In this document: positions 46,128 to 54,612 of the stretch, one piece after another
Numbering within the stretch: position 1 is the first letter of the stretch
Layout of the letters: each line of letters starts with the position of its first letter
Assembly (NCBI RefSeq): GCF_017874595.1
Contig: NZ_JAGILA010000002.1
Coordinates: 558,001-622,000 of the forward strand
Length of the DNA stretch: 64,000 nt
Origin: Sinorhizobium kostiense
Lineage (GTDB): Bacteria; Pseudomonadota; Alphaproteobacteria; Rhizobiales; Rhizobiaceae
Reading direction: 5' to 3'
Made by a program: the position numbers and the translations under genes
The notes under the pieces: generated by a model
What the model was told of the DNA's origin: nothing
The model's input: the letters and a program-made list of their open reading frames with translations, nothing else
The model's database searches: none

Positions 46128-46304
46128 CTCGAGGCTGGTTTCCGGGCTCTGGAGCCGTCCCGTAAAGGGCCCGCCCCGGCGCCTTCCCGGACATTTCACG
46201 TCCAGTGGCCTTTGCCGCGGCTTCACTCCACCACCGTTGCGGGGGCAGCGCCGGGATCTGACCGGCTTTCCAATTCTCCGCCGTTGCGAAGGCGGCACCT
46301 CGAG
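46128..46304 (-). promoter_or_regulatory. Cobalamin (B12) riboswitch in the leader of the Rieske oxygenase operon
   Basis: Read on the minus strand, the RNA has the full conserved core of the cobalamin aptamer in the correct order: P1 strand CTCGAGG, the GGTGCCGCC/GGCGG helix, GAATTGGAAAGCCGGT, CAGATCCCGGCGCTGCCCCC, GCAACGG, GCCACTGG, TCCGGGAAGGC, the B12-box equivalent GAGCCCGGAAACCAGCC and the closing P1 strand CCTCGAG, which is the exact complement of the first. The length (about 177 nt) is normal. The P1 end is 117 bp from the chosen oxygenase start, with GC-rich complementary stretches (46101-46061) that can serve as expression platform. No other minus-strand gene lies between. By the usual mode, high B12 would lower expression of the operon. 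Confidence 0.93.
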
Positions 46305-46624
46305 TGTCTCCATCTAATCGGTCAGGAGGTCCGCGCAAGTGCCGATATACGACATTCCATTCCGGAAAGACGACAGCGATTGCACCGCGCACCGGTACGG
46401 AGACTACGTCTTATTTTTCATAATAAACAAAGCGTTAGTTGATCTGTGCAGCCATTGGATGATTTTCTGCATAGCGCCGTCTCCACTGCGAAAACGAGCA
46501 TCCAGATTGCGACGCATTCGGCAAGCGGGTCGATCGCCAGAGGCATGAAGAACGCTCTGTTAACCCTAATGATTTAGCGTCCACCAAGGTTCAACCCATT
46601 CTTTGCGAAGGCGCGCAGGGGTCG
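46305..46624. other. Region between the riboswitch and the next plus-strand gene
   Basis: About 320 bp that must hold the promoter of the riboswitch transcript (minus) and that of the hypothetical gene at 46.6 kb (plus). A 69-codon plus-strand frame begins with GTG at 46339, preceded by a perfect AGGAGGT, but the product has no recognisable features. AT-rich stretch near 46410-46440 may be part of a promoter. Confidence 0.45.
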
Positions 46625-47221
46625 ATGGCAAAGCTCAGATATTACGACGCCTCCGAGAAGGCTCCGGAGCCGTTGCCGAAGGTCGTGGCGCACACGGAAT
46701 TTCTTCGTACCGGCCGCATCGACCGGCGCCGCAACACGCCCGAGCAGCGGCGGTATCTGAGCTATGAAGAGGTGGCGGAGAAAACCGGCCGCCGGCTCGT
46801 TGCCGCGGGCGAAGCGACCCACAAGCGGATCAACAGCTTTCATACTTCGATCAAGTTCCCGAAGATGATCTTCCATCGGACGCTCGCCGCGAGCCCGCAT
46901 CTCGGCTATTGCCACGTTACCGCCGCGACGACACGGCTCGCTCGATCGTCCGAGGTCACCTGGTCCTTCTACTTCGCCAACTTCTTTTCCGAATTCGGCG
47001 ACGAAACGCACTTTTTCGATCGGATCCAGACCGGTTATTCACGTATGTATTTCGCCGTCGCCATCGAGCCTGACGCCGGAGAAGGGCGAATGGTCATCAA
47101 TCGCAACGTCAGGGGCAATGGCCTGATCTTCCGCACACAGGACCCGAAAGTGGCGCTCAAGAACGTGCTGATGCTTGGCGCGCGCGACGAAGCGCTGCGC
47201 AGGATCATTCGCGCTCTCTGA
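46625..47221 (+). CDS. Conserved-looking hypothetical protein
   Basis: A 198-residue protein that I cannot place in a known functional family. It starts with AGGGG 4-5 bp before the ATG. The sequence is basic and aromatic, with no signal peptide and no membrane segment. Blocks of even composition suggest a folded domain: EFLRTGRIDRRRNTPEQRRY, RNTPEQRRYLSYEEVAEKTG, TWSFYFANFFSEFGDETHFF and MYFAVAIEPDAGEGRMVINR. Codon use is like the neighbours, so it is not recently acquired. It is about 80 bp upstream of the tsaC-like gene on the same strand, and the two may be cotranscribed. Confidence 0.75.
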   Translation: MAKLRYYDASEKAPEPLPKVVAHTEFLRTGRIDRRRNTPEQRRYLSYEEVAEKTGRRLVAAGEATHKRINSFHTSIKFPKMIFHRTLAASPHLGYCHVTAATTRLARSSEVTWSFYFANFFSEFGDETHFFDRIQTGYSRMYFAVAIEPDAGEGRMVINRNVRGNGLIFRTQDPKVALKNVLMLGARDEALRRIIRAL

Positions 47222-47300
47222 AGGCCATAGACGGCCCGCAAAGAAAATCGTTCTGTTTTCCCCGCCTGTCCGTTAATGAAACTGACGGAAAGGAAGACGG

Positions 47301-48275
47301 ATGGCCGAAATCATCGACACGCGCATCGAACCGGACCGGGCGATTGAGAGCGCCTGCGCCGTCCTTGCCACGGGCGAGCCGGTCGCGATCCCGACGGAAA
47401 CGGTCTACGGGCTTGCGGCCGATGCGACGAATGCCGCGGCGATCACCCGCATTTACGAGATGAAGGGCCGGCCCCGTTTCAATCCGCTGATCTGCCATGT
47501 CTCCGACATGGCGATGGCAGAGGCCCATGTGATCTTCGACCCCATCTCTCGGCGATTGGCGGAGGCCTTCTGGCCCGGTCCGCTGACGCTGATCCTGCCG
47601 CAACGCCGGGAAAGCCGCGTACATCCGCTGGCCTCCGCAGGCCTCGACACGCTCGGCATCCGCATGCCCGAGGGCTTTTCCCGGCGGGTGATTGCTCGCT
47701 TCGGGCGGCCTCTCGCGGCCCCGAGCGCCAATACCTCGGGCAAGATCAGCCCGACCTGCGCAGTTCACGTGCAAGACGATCTCGGGCCGAAATTGAAACT
47801 CATCCTTGATGCTGGCCCTGCCGAGATCGGCCTTGAATCGACGATCCTCAAGGTCGAGAGCGGCAGGCTGCGTCTGCTCAGGCCGGGCGGTCTCGACGCA
47901 GCAGAGATCGAGGCGCTGACAGGGCTCCCGGTGGAACGCCCGGACGCTGCCGGCGCGACGATCGAAGCGCCCGGCATGCTCGTGTCGCACTACGCACCGG
48001 GGGCAGCTGTCAGGCTCAACGCCGTGGACGTGCAAAAGGGGGAAGCCCTCATCCGTTTCGGCAACATACCGCTTCCCGGCGAGAGCCATGCGGCGGTCGT
48101 GCTCGACTTGAGCCCGGAAGGCAATCTCCGCGAGGCGGCGGCCAATCTTTTCGACTATATGAAGAAGGCGGACGCGAGCGGTGCAGCCACCATCGCTGTC
48201 GGGCCGGTCCCGAGCGGGGGGCTCGGCGAAGCGATCATCGACCGCCTGCAGCGGGCGGCCGCGCCAAGGGGATGA
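47301..48275 (+). CDS. L-threonylcarbamoyladenylate synthase (TsaC/Sua5/YwlC type)
   Basis: A 324-residue Sua5-type enzyme that makes the threonylcarbamoyl-AMP used for t6A37 of ANN-decoding tRNAs. N-terminal YrdC domain: PTETVYGLAADATNAAAITR, IYEMKGRPRFNPLICHVSDM (residues 52-71), FWPGPLTLILPQR and APSANTSGKISPT, all with ATP and threonine contacts. The C-terminal Sua5 domain (about 210-320, MLVSHYAPGAAVRL on) follows a short linker. GGAAGACGG precedes the ATG. The FAD oxidase gene begins 17 bp after the stop, so they share a transcript. Confidence 0.95.
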   Translation: MAEIIDTRIEPDRAIESACAVLATGEPVAIPTETVYGLAADATNAAAITRIYEMKGRPRFNPLICHVSDMAMAEAHVIFDPISRRLAEAFWPGPLTLILPQRRESRVHPLASAGLDTLGIRMPEGFSRRVIARFGRPLAAPSANTSGKISPTCAVHVQDDLGPKLKLILDAGPAEIGLESTILKVESGRLRLLRPGGLDAAEIEALTGLPVERPDAAGATIEAPGMLVSHYAPGAAVRLNAVDVQKGEALIRFGNIPLPGESHAAVVLDLSPEGNLREAAANLFDYMKKADASGAATIAVGPVPSGGLGEAIIDRLQRAAAPRG

Positions 48276-48291
48276 CCAGCAAGGCAAGGCC

Positions 48292-49725
48292 ATGGTGAGC
48301 GTAATTCCTTCTCCCGAACTGATCGCCTCCTTTGTCGACATCGTCGGCGCCGGCAACGCACTGACCGGCGCAGAAAACACAGCGCCTTACATCCTCGAAT
48401 CGCGCGGGCTCTATCGCGGCACCACGCCGCTCGTGCTCAAGCCCGGCTCCGTGGGCGAGGTCTCCCGGATCATGCGGCTCGCGACGGAAACCCGCACTGC
48501 GATCGTGCCGCAGGGCGGCAATACCGGACATGTGGCGGGCGGGGTACCGCGCGAAGGCAAGGCTGATATCGTTCTTTCCCTCGAAAGGTTGAACCGGATC
48601 CGCGACATCGACCCAGTCGGCAATGTCGTCGTCGCCGATGCCGGCTGCATCCTCGCGGATATCCAGAGGGCGGCCGACGCCATCGACCGGCTGTTTCCGC
48701 TTTCGCTCGGATCGGAGGGTTCGGCGCAGATCGGCGGCAATCTGTCGACCAATGCCGGTGGAACGGCGGTGCTCGCCTACGGCAATATCCGCCAACTCTG
48801 CCTTGGACTCGAAGTCGTGCTTCCGACCGGCGAGATCTGGAACGGTCTGCGACGGCTCAAGAAAGACAATACAGGTTACGATCTGCGCGACCTCTTCATC
48901 GGCGCGGAAGGGACGCTCGGCGTGATCACCGGTGCCGTCCTCAAGCTCTTTCCGAAGCCGCGCGGCCATCAAGTGGCCTTTGCGGGGCTCGCGAGCGTCG
49001 AGGATGCGCTCACGCTCTTCGATCGGGCATCGGACCTCTGCGGCCCGGCGCTCACCGGTTTCGAGCTGATGCCGAGACTCGGCATAGAATTCACCACGCG
49101 GCATATCCCGGGGGTGCGCGACCCGATGGACACGGTTCATAAGTGGTATGCACTGATCGACATTTCCACGTCGGATTCGCCGGAAAGCGCGGAGCGGATG
49201 GTGCAAAGCCTGCTCCAAGCGGGCATCACTGACGGGCTCATCGAGAACGCCGTCCTCGCCCAGAGCGAAGCGAAAAGCAAAGCGCTCTGGCACATGCGCG
49301 AAAGCATGTCTCCGGCGCAGAAGCCCGAGGGCGGCTCGATCAAGCACGATGTCTCCGTGCCAGTGTCGAGCATCCCCGCCTTCATGGCGGAGGCCGACGC
49401 GGCCGTCCTGAAGGCAATGCCCGGCGCACGGATCTGCGCCTTCGGCCACATGGGCGACGGCAATATCCACTACAACATCTCACAGCCGACCGGCGCCGAC
49501 ACCCGCGCTTTTCTCGATCGCTGGCGCGAGATGAACGCCATCGTTCACGCTATCGTATTGAAGCACGAGGGTTCGATCTCGGCCGAGCACGGCATCGGCC
49601 AGTTGAAGCGCGATGAACTCGCGGCGATCCGCGCTCCGATCGAGATCGACTTGATGCGGCGGGTCAAGCATGCCTTCGACCCGGCCGGGATCATGAATCC
49701 GGAAAAGCTATTGCGGCCGGACTGA
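48292..49725 (+). CDS. FAD-linked oxidase (D-lactate / D-2-hydroxyacid dehydrogenase, GlcD-like)
   Basis: A 477-residue flavoprotein of the VAO/PCMH family. FAD-binding N-terminal part: VPQGGNTGHVAGGVPREG, GSEGSAQIGGNLSTNAGG and LFIGAEGTLGVITGAVLKLFP, with the C-terminal FAD-oxidase cap ending EHGIGQLKRDELA and MNPEKLLRPD. The metal/substrate HMGDGNIHYN motif (residues 387-396 region) matches D-lactate and D-2-hydroxyglutarate dehydrogenases. The substrate cannot be fixed. ATG has AAGG at 6 bp. It lies 17 bp behind tsaC. Confidence 0.92.
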   Translation: MVSVIPSPELIASFVDIVGAGNALTGAENTAPYILESRGLYRGTTPLVLKPGSVGEVSRIMRLATETRTAIVPQGGNTGHVAGGVPREGKADIVLSLERLNRIRDIDPVGNVVVADAGCILADIQRAADAIDRLFPLSLGSEGSAQIGGNLSTNAGGTAVLAYGNIRQLCLGLEVVLPTGEIWNGLRRLKKDNTGYDLRDLFIGAEGTLGVITGAVLKLFPKPRGHQVAFAGLASVEDALTLFDRASDLCGPALTGFELMPRLGIEFTTRHIPGVRDPMDTVHKWYALIDISTSDSPESAERMVQSLLQAGITDGLIENAVLAQSEAKSKALWHMRESMSPAQKPEGGSIKHDVSVPVSSIPAFMAEADAAVLKAMPGARICAFGHMGDGNIHYNISQPTGADTRAFLDRWREMNAIVHAIVLKHEGSISAEHGIGQLKRDELAAIRAPIEIDLMRRVKHAFDPAGIMNPEKLLRPD

Positions 49726-49742
49726 ATCCGGAGCACCCGTGC

Positions 49743-52052
49743 TTATCCGCCAGTCCGAAGCTGTGACAGGGTAAAGAGCGTATCGGCGCTGATGCCGACG
49801 CTGCCGCTGCTGCCCGCGAGCACCGAGACGATCGGATCGACCGCCGTGTTGTTCTCCAGATCGTAGAGCACAGCAAAGCGCGCCAGAAGCTTCTTCAATT
49901 CAGCCGGGTCGCTCAGCTTCTCGAGGTCGAGATTCTTGTCGACGAACTTCGCCTGCTGGTCGATGTCCATCGAGCTGAACTCGTCGGGCAGGCCGAAGAC
50001 GGTTCGGAACACCTCGGCGAGCGCATCGTCGGCCAGCAGGTCGTAGGCGTCGACCAGCGAGCCCGCCTTTCGCTCGAAATAAAGCGCCAGCCGAACACCC
50101 GGATTGTCCACGCCCGACTGCTCCTCCAGCGTCTGATGCAGATATTGGTCGAGCGTCTCATAGAATCCCTGTCGGGTGACAATGGCGTCCTTCTCCTGGC
50201 GCTGCAGATTTCCGTCGATGTCGAAATTGAAGGAGGTCACCAGCGAGACATAAGCAGCGGAATTCGCCTGCTGGTTGATGACGCTTTCCGGATCGTCAAG
50301 ATCGGAGGTAAATATCTGGCGAAGAACGTCGACGGTCACGCTATCCGGATCGATGCCGTTCGCCTCCAGTGCGAAGCTCACCAGACGGGTATCCGCCAGG
50401 AAATCATCGAGAGAGGAAAGCTTCGCCACCTCGGCTGTGTAATAATCGCTTTCCTCCTCGGCCGCGGTCTTGTCGTCCTCTGACCCAAAACGAGACTTGT
50501 TGACGATGTAGCTCTTTGCCGTTTCCTGAATTTGCATCTCGGATTGGGCAAGCGCCGGAACGCCGATTTCACCCTGTGTCGTAAAGTTGAACAGTTGGGC
50601 GAGGGTCAAGTATCGCTCGTCCTTGAGAGAGTAGACGAAGCTTCTCGGATCGGCGAGGTTGCTGGTCAACACCCGCTTGATGGTACGCGCACTTTCCTTG
50701 TCGGGATCCAGCCCAACGGCCTTCAATGCGAGATCGTAGATCGAAGCGGTGTCGACGAAGTCGTCTACGGAGGTCAGGTCGGCGACCGCGGTCTTGTAGG
50801 CACTGATCGCCTTCTCATCCGCTAGATCGTCCTTGTCGTTGTAGCGCGTCATGTAGCGATTGGAGGTGAGTGTCGTCTGCGCTACAGTCTGGGCCGTGTC
50901 GCCGACGGCAAGAGTCCCGTCCTCCTGGAACTTGAAAGCATTGGCGAGCGCTATGTAGTTCTCGTCGCCACCGCCGATCGTGTTTATGTAGCTGCCCGGA
51001 TCATCCGGGTCGCTCGTCAGAATGTTCTTGATCGTCGCGGGAACGATCGTGACACCGGTAAGATCGAAAGCGGTCCTGATGTAATCATAGAGGCGCGCAT
51101 CGGCAACGAGTTCATCGACGGTGGTGATGTTTGCGATCGTCGCTTCGAAATAGGCTTTGTTGAGAAGAGCCGCCTGCGGCGTGACGCGGGAACTGCTGGA
51201 TATGTAGAGCTCGTTCGTGGTTTGCTTGTTTTCAGCCGTCTGCGCCGTCCCTGCCGCAACTGTCCCGTCCGCATTGAAATCGAACGCCGCTGCCATCGTC
51301 AGATATTTGCTGACCGTCGCGATCGAATTATTGTAAGTGATTATTTTCGCTTGGAGTTCCTGCCTCTCGGAGGCAGTCACGTCGCTTTCCTGAAGCCTCG
51401 CCTGTGCGTCAGCCTTGGCTGCCTGAAGCTCCGAGAGCCTGGGGGAAAGCACGGTTTTCTCATAGCTGTCCGGATCGTCGGAATTGCTGGAGAGAATGTT
51501 GCGGATCGTCTGACGGGAATAGGTGCTTTCGTCAATGCCGAAAGCGGTGAAGACGTAGGCCCGCAGGCGGTCGTTGTTCAGGAGCTGATCGACGCTGGTA
51601 ACCTTGTCGATCATGACGTTGTAATAGCGGGTTTCCTCCTTCTGGGTCTCCCCGAGATTGGCAATACCGGTGTTGTAAAGGCCGATGAGTTGGTCGAGCT
51701 GCGCCTCTGTCTGCGTAACGGCGGTCCCGCCACCGAAGCTGTAGGCCATCGCAAATTCACGATAGCGCTCGTCAGTCAGCTTGTTGGCGAAACTGTTCTC
51801 GTCGGAGAGGTCGCTTTCAAGCACCTTGCGCATGAAGGCGACCGAATCGATCATCTCGCCCAGCCCAAAGGCCGTCATCGCGTAAGAGTACAGGCGGAAA
51901 TCGTCCAAGAATTCATCGACAGAAGCCACTTTGCCGATGTTCTCTTCGTAATATTGAGAGTCGCGGGCGACGATCGTCTGTTCCGATACGCGCTTGAGAC
52001 TGAGCTTCATGTCACGCGCGATGAGATTGTAGTCGAGATAAGTCGAAACCAT
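49743..52052 (-). CDS. Large DUF1217 protein with five tandem DUF1217-like units
   Basis: A 769-residue protein. The N-terminus MVSTYLDYNLIARDMKLSLK is typical of DUF1217. A unit with aromatic start, TSVDxF, a hydrophobic helix with A-F/A-x-G, a basic helix ending in L(T/S)S(D/N) and a (D)DP(x)S motif recurs five times, beginning at about residues 34, 143, 301, 419 and 537; a sixth, less regular part closes the protein from about 628. Classical DUF1217 proteins are single or few units and occur in flagellar gene clusters of rhizobia. No flagellar genes are near here, so a cell-surface or filament role is only a guess. No signal peptide is seen. It is convergent with the oxidase gene. Confidence 0.85.
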   Translation of the reverse strand: MVSTYLDYNLIARDMKLSLKRVSEQTIVARDSQYYEENIGKVASVDEFLDDFRLYSYAMTAFGLGEMIDSVAFMRKVLESDLSDENSFANKLTDERYREFAMAYSFGGGTAVTQTEAQLDQLIGLYNTGIANLGETQKEETRYYNVMIDKVTSVDQLLNNDRLRAYVFTAFGIDESTYSRQTIRNILSSNSDDPDSYEKTVLSPRLSELQAAKADAQARLQESDVTASERQELQAKIITYNNSIATVSKYLTMAAAFDFNADGTVAAGTAQTAENKQTTNELYISSSSRVTPQAALLNKAYFEATIANITTVDELVADARLYDYIRTAFDLTGVTIVPATIKNILTSDPDDPGSYINTIGGGDENYIALANAFKFQEDGTLAVGDTAQTVAQTTLTSNRYMTRYNDKDDLADEKAISAYKTAVADLTSVDDFVDTASIYDLALKAVGLDPDKESARTIKRVLTSNLADPRSFVYSLKDERYLTLAQLFNFTTQGEIGVPALAQSEMQIQETAKSYIVNKSRFGSEDDKTAAEEESDYYTAEVAKLSSLDDFLADTRLVSFALEANGIDPDSVTVDVLRQIFTSDLDDPESVINQQANSAAYVSLVTSFNFDIDGNLQRQEKDAIVTRQGFYETLDQYLHQTLEEQSGVDNPGVRLALYFERKAGSLVDAYDLLADDALAEVFRTVFGLPDEFSSMDIDQQAKFVDKNLDLEKLSDPAELKKLLARFAVLYDLENNTAVDPIVSVLAGSSGSVGISADTLFTLSQLRTGG

Positions 52053-52368
52053 GCGGCGCCCGCCAATAAGGATCGGGGACGGCCGGCGGGCGCCGGCATC
52101 CCCTCTTCAAACGGGCTCAAGATGCCTGAGAACGCTTGTGCGGGGCTTTTCCTACGGCATGCTTCCTTGATGTGCAAAATCAGCCGGAATTCGTTCATGA
52201 ACGAGAAACCCTGGTGGCTTGGTTTTTGCTAACCATCGGACTTGGCAAAGTTTTTTTAACCGCGATTCTTAAGCCGCCCGGAAGAGGCGCCGACTAATCT
52301 CCCGCCCATAGAGGACGACAAGTCCCGAAGAGAAGACCGGCACCCGGCTCTCAAGGAAAACAAGGGCG
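52053..52368. other. Divergent intergenic region between the DUF1217 gene and the next gene
   Basis: About 315 bp with promoters for both sides expected. GC-rich inverted bits (GCCGGCGGGCGCCGGC near 52083) could form a short hairpin. No coding capacity and no known element. Confidence 0.5.
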
Positions 52369-52941
52369 ATGGAAATGGGCAATACTCTCTCTCAACCGGC
52401 CTGGGTCGACAACACGCTGCGTCTAGACCCGAAATGCTTCCCGCAGCAGGCAAGCTATGTCTTGCGCGGCGATGTTGGCAATGTCAGCATCAGCCTCGAC
52501 CGGCGTGGCGCTGTCCTGCGCAAGGTGCTACCATCCAGCGGGCTGCCGCTTTCAATTGCCCTGCCTGCCCGCGCCTTCAGGGGCGTGGCGGCGCGGGCCA
52601 TCGACCATGGGGACGGGGAGGTTACAGTGACGCTTGAGCTCCACCACGACGATCCGGATCTTTGTATTCCGCTGCTTGTCGCACATGACCTGTCCGACAT
52701 CGCGGCCGATTGGCGCGCTTGGGCAGAGGCGTACCGGATCCCGATGCTGATGGTCGAGGCGGACGGAATGGCGCGACCGCTGGAAGAACACCTTGGCGAT
52801 GTCCGCACCGCGCCGGCAAAGCCGCGCCGCCGCCATTCCTACTTCGCCGAACGCCGCCCGCGCTTTCTCGTCCGCCGCTCCACCGGCAAGCTCGGCGTGC
52901 ACATGAAAATCAACGGGCGGGAAATCATCGCTCGGCATTGA
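52369..52941 (+). CDS. Hypothetical protein, possibly DUF6101-like
   Basis: A 190-residue cytosolic-looking protein. The most striking part is the basic C-terminus: KPRRRHSYFAERRPRFLVRR followed by TGKLGVHMKINGREIIARH. This RR-x-F-L-x-RR-TG and REIIAR end is reminiscent of proteins annotated DUF6101 in Rhizobiales, but I cannot verify it. The middle holds beta-like stretches (SYVLRGDVGNVSISLDRRGA, GEVTVTLELHHDDPDL). ATG with AAGGGCG just upstream; a second ATG three codons in is equally placed. A GC-rich terminator follows. Confidence 0.7.
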   Translation: MEMGNTLSQPAWVDNTLRLDPKCFPQQASYVLRGDVGNVSISLDRRGAVLRKVLPSSGLPLSIALPARAFRGVAARAIDHGDGEVTVTLELHHDDPDLCIPLLVAHDLSDIAADWRAWAEAYRIPMLMVEADGMARPLEEHLGDVRTAPAKPRRRHSYFAERRPRFLVRRSTGKLGVHMKINGREIIARH

Positions 52942-52966
52942 CTCCAGGTTCCGTCGCTCTCGACAT

Positions 52967-52991
52967 GGCCGGCCGCCCTCCGCGGCCGGCC
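52967..52991 (+). terminator. Probable terminator behind the DUF6101-like gene
   Basis: GGCCGGCCG and CGGCCGGCC pair perfectly over 9 bp with a 7-base loop, followed by a mixed TCTCTCGTT tract. The stem is strong, the U run weak. Confidence 0.55.
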
Positions 52992-53110
52992 TCTCTCGTT
53001 CAGAACGCCGACTACTTGCGCGCCGCGACTGTTCCTGCGGGAACTGTCCAAAGCCCTCCTTCCTGTCAGAAAGCGATCCACTGCCAAGGACATCGCTTGA
53101 AGGAGGCACC

Positions 53111-53212
53111 ATGTTCAGACTGTTGCTGGCCCCACGTGCCGCCATCCGGCTTCTTCGCAATCGTTTCGCCGCAAGACTGCTGAGAGCGGACTCCGACTTG
53201 AGCTGGGCTTGA
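53111..53212 (+). CDS. Putative 33-aa arginine-rich small protein
   Basis: A 34-codon frame including the stop, with an ideal ribosome binding site (AAGGAGG, 4-5 bp before the ATG). The product begins MFRLLLAPRAAIRLLRNRFA and ends DSDLSWA. It has seven Arg spaced so as to fall on one side of a helix, with Leu/Ala on the other, an amphipathic membrane-binding or nucleic-acid-binding look. It is downstream of a terminator and upstream of the convergent ubiA, in a 440-bp stretch without larger genes. No family is known to me. Coding status rests on the ribosome binding site and composition only. Confidence 0.55.
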   Translation: MFRLLLAPRAAIRLLRNRFAARLLRADSDLSWA

Positions 53213-53380
53213 AGGAGAAAGAGGCGTCGCGGGCGATCTCCCGAAATGCGTTGGAGCGGATACGCTCATATGCATTCGCACCGCCGCCTTGCCCCCTTTG
53301 TTGTCAACGATTGGCGACATCAATGATTCCACCCGGGTGCAAAATGCCTTAAGCGGGCCTCCTCCGCACCTGGGGATCTT

Positions 53381-54340
53381 TCAGGCCAGGCGCACGAGAA
53401 GCTCCAGCGCGAGACCGGCAAACACGACCAGGCCGATGACGCTGTTGAATTTGAAGAGCGCGAGACATTGCAGCGGATCATGTATGTCGAGCGCCAGAAT
53501 TTGGTAGGCGAGCATCACTGCCGCAACTGCCAGTCCGAGATAGGCGATGAAGCCGGCGCCGGCGGCGAGAAACGCAATGAGCATTAAGACGACCGTCAGT
53601 GCATAGAGGCCGATCAGCCATGGCCTCGGACTGTCGCCGAAGCGACGCGCAGTGGAACGGACGCCGATCAGCGCGTCGTCCTCCCTGTCCTGATAGGCAT
53701 AGATCGTGTCGTAGCCGATGGTCCAGACGATGGCAGCGGCATAGAGGATGACCGCGGCGAGCGACAAGGTTGCAAACTCCGCCGCCCAGCCCATGATCGC
53801 CCCCCAGGAAAAGGCGAGACCGAGAAAGAATTGCGGCCAGTCGGTGAACCGCTTGGCAAAGGGATAGATCGCCACCAGCGTCAGGGAGACGAGACCGAGA
53901 AAAATGGTGAACCCGTTGAACTGCAGCAGTACGAGGAGGCCGGCTAGGGCCTGCAGGATCATGAATGCCTTGGCCTGGGCGCGGGTCACACGGCCGGAAG
54001 GCAGTGGCCGCGAGCGCGTGCGCGCCACTTCCATATCGATGTCGTGGTCGACGAGGTCATTGTAGGTGCAGCCGGCGCCGCGCATGGCGATCGCTCCGGC
54101 GGCAAAGAGGAAGACGTGGAAAAGGAAACGGCCGGGAGAAAAACTGCCGAGGCTCACGGCCGTCCCCCCGGCCAGCGCGGCGGACCAGAGACAGGGCCAC
54201 ATCAGCAATTGCCAGCCAACCGGCCTGTCCCAGCGGGCGAGTTGCGCATAGGGCCAAAGAGCGCGCGGCACCGCGCTGTAAACCCAGTTATTGGACGGCG
54301 CGTCATGGACGCGGTCGGAATCGACGGGTGAGCTATTCAT
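53381..54340 (-). CDS. ubiA: 4-hydroxybenzoate octaprenyltransferase
   Basis: A 319-residue integral membrane prenyltransferase that joins the polyprenyl tail to 4-hydroxybenzoate in ubiquinone synthesis. First Asp motif: YNDLVDHDIDMEVARTRSRP near residue 90; second: TIGYDTIYAYQDREDDALIG near 205. About eight helices. SRPLPSGRVT is the classical UbiA signature. The start MNSSPVDSDRVHDAP is taken; the AGGGAG purines are very close to the ATG, so the exact start may be a little different, and an open frame of 73 codons upstream is ignored because it crosses a dispersed repeat. ctaB in this window belongs to the same superfamily but a different branch. Confidence 0.96.
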   Translation of the reverse strand: MNSSPVDSDRVHDAPSNNWVYSAVPRALWPYAQLARWDRPVGWQLLMWPCLWSAALAGGTAVSLGSFSPGRFLFHVFLFAAGAIAMRGAGCTYNDLVDHDIDMEVARTRSRPLPSGRVTRAQAKAFMILQALAGLLVLLQFNGFTIFLGLVSLTLVAIYPFAKRFTDWPQFFLGLAFSWGAIMGWAAEFATLSLAAVILYAAAIVWTIGYDTIYAYQDREDDALIGVRSTARRFGDSPRPWLIGLYALTVVLMLIAFLAAGAGFIAYLGLAVAAVMLAYQILALDIHDPLQCLALFKFNSVIGLVVFAGLALELLVRLA

Positions 54341-54413
54341 ACTCCCTGTTTGGCCCCGCAAGGTCGAGCGGTCAAGCTTACGCCAGCCCAGCCGACCACA
54401 TCCGGTGACGTTT

Positions 54414-54475
54414 ACAGCTGCGCGTCCTTCAGACGTGCAAAGGTCGCTGTGGCCGCTTTGATTCGCTGCATGTCT
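54414..54475. repeat. Rhizobial dispersed repeat, partial copy
   Basis: ACAGCTGCGCGTCCTTCAGA then CGTGCAAAGGTCGCTGT form an imperfect palindrome like the second palindrome of the 58.1-kb copy (GCGTCCT...AGGAC, CGCTGTA), and are followed by GCTTTGATTCGCTGCATGT, which recalls the CTGCATGATTTT part at 16.8 kb. The element lies in the divergent gap before the binding-protein gene. Confidence 0.55.
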
Positions 54476-54612
54476 CTTACATGGGGTTCGGTTCAAGTGG
54501 AGTAGATCGGCTGGCATTTGGAGTGGAAGCTTACTGACAGATGCCGCCCCCGTAAGCATTCTTCAATTATTGCCGTCTACCGTCAGCATGAGGGCTAAGT
54601 GAGGGGTTGAGC

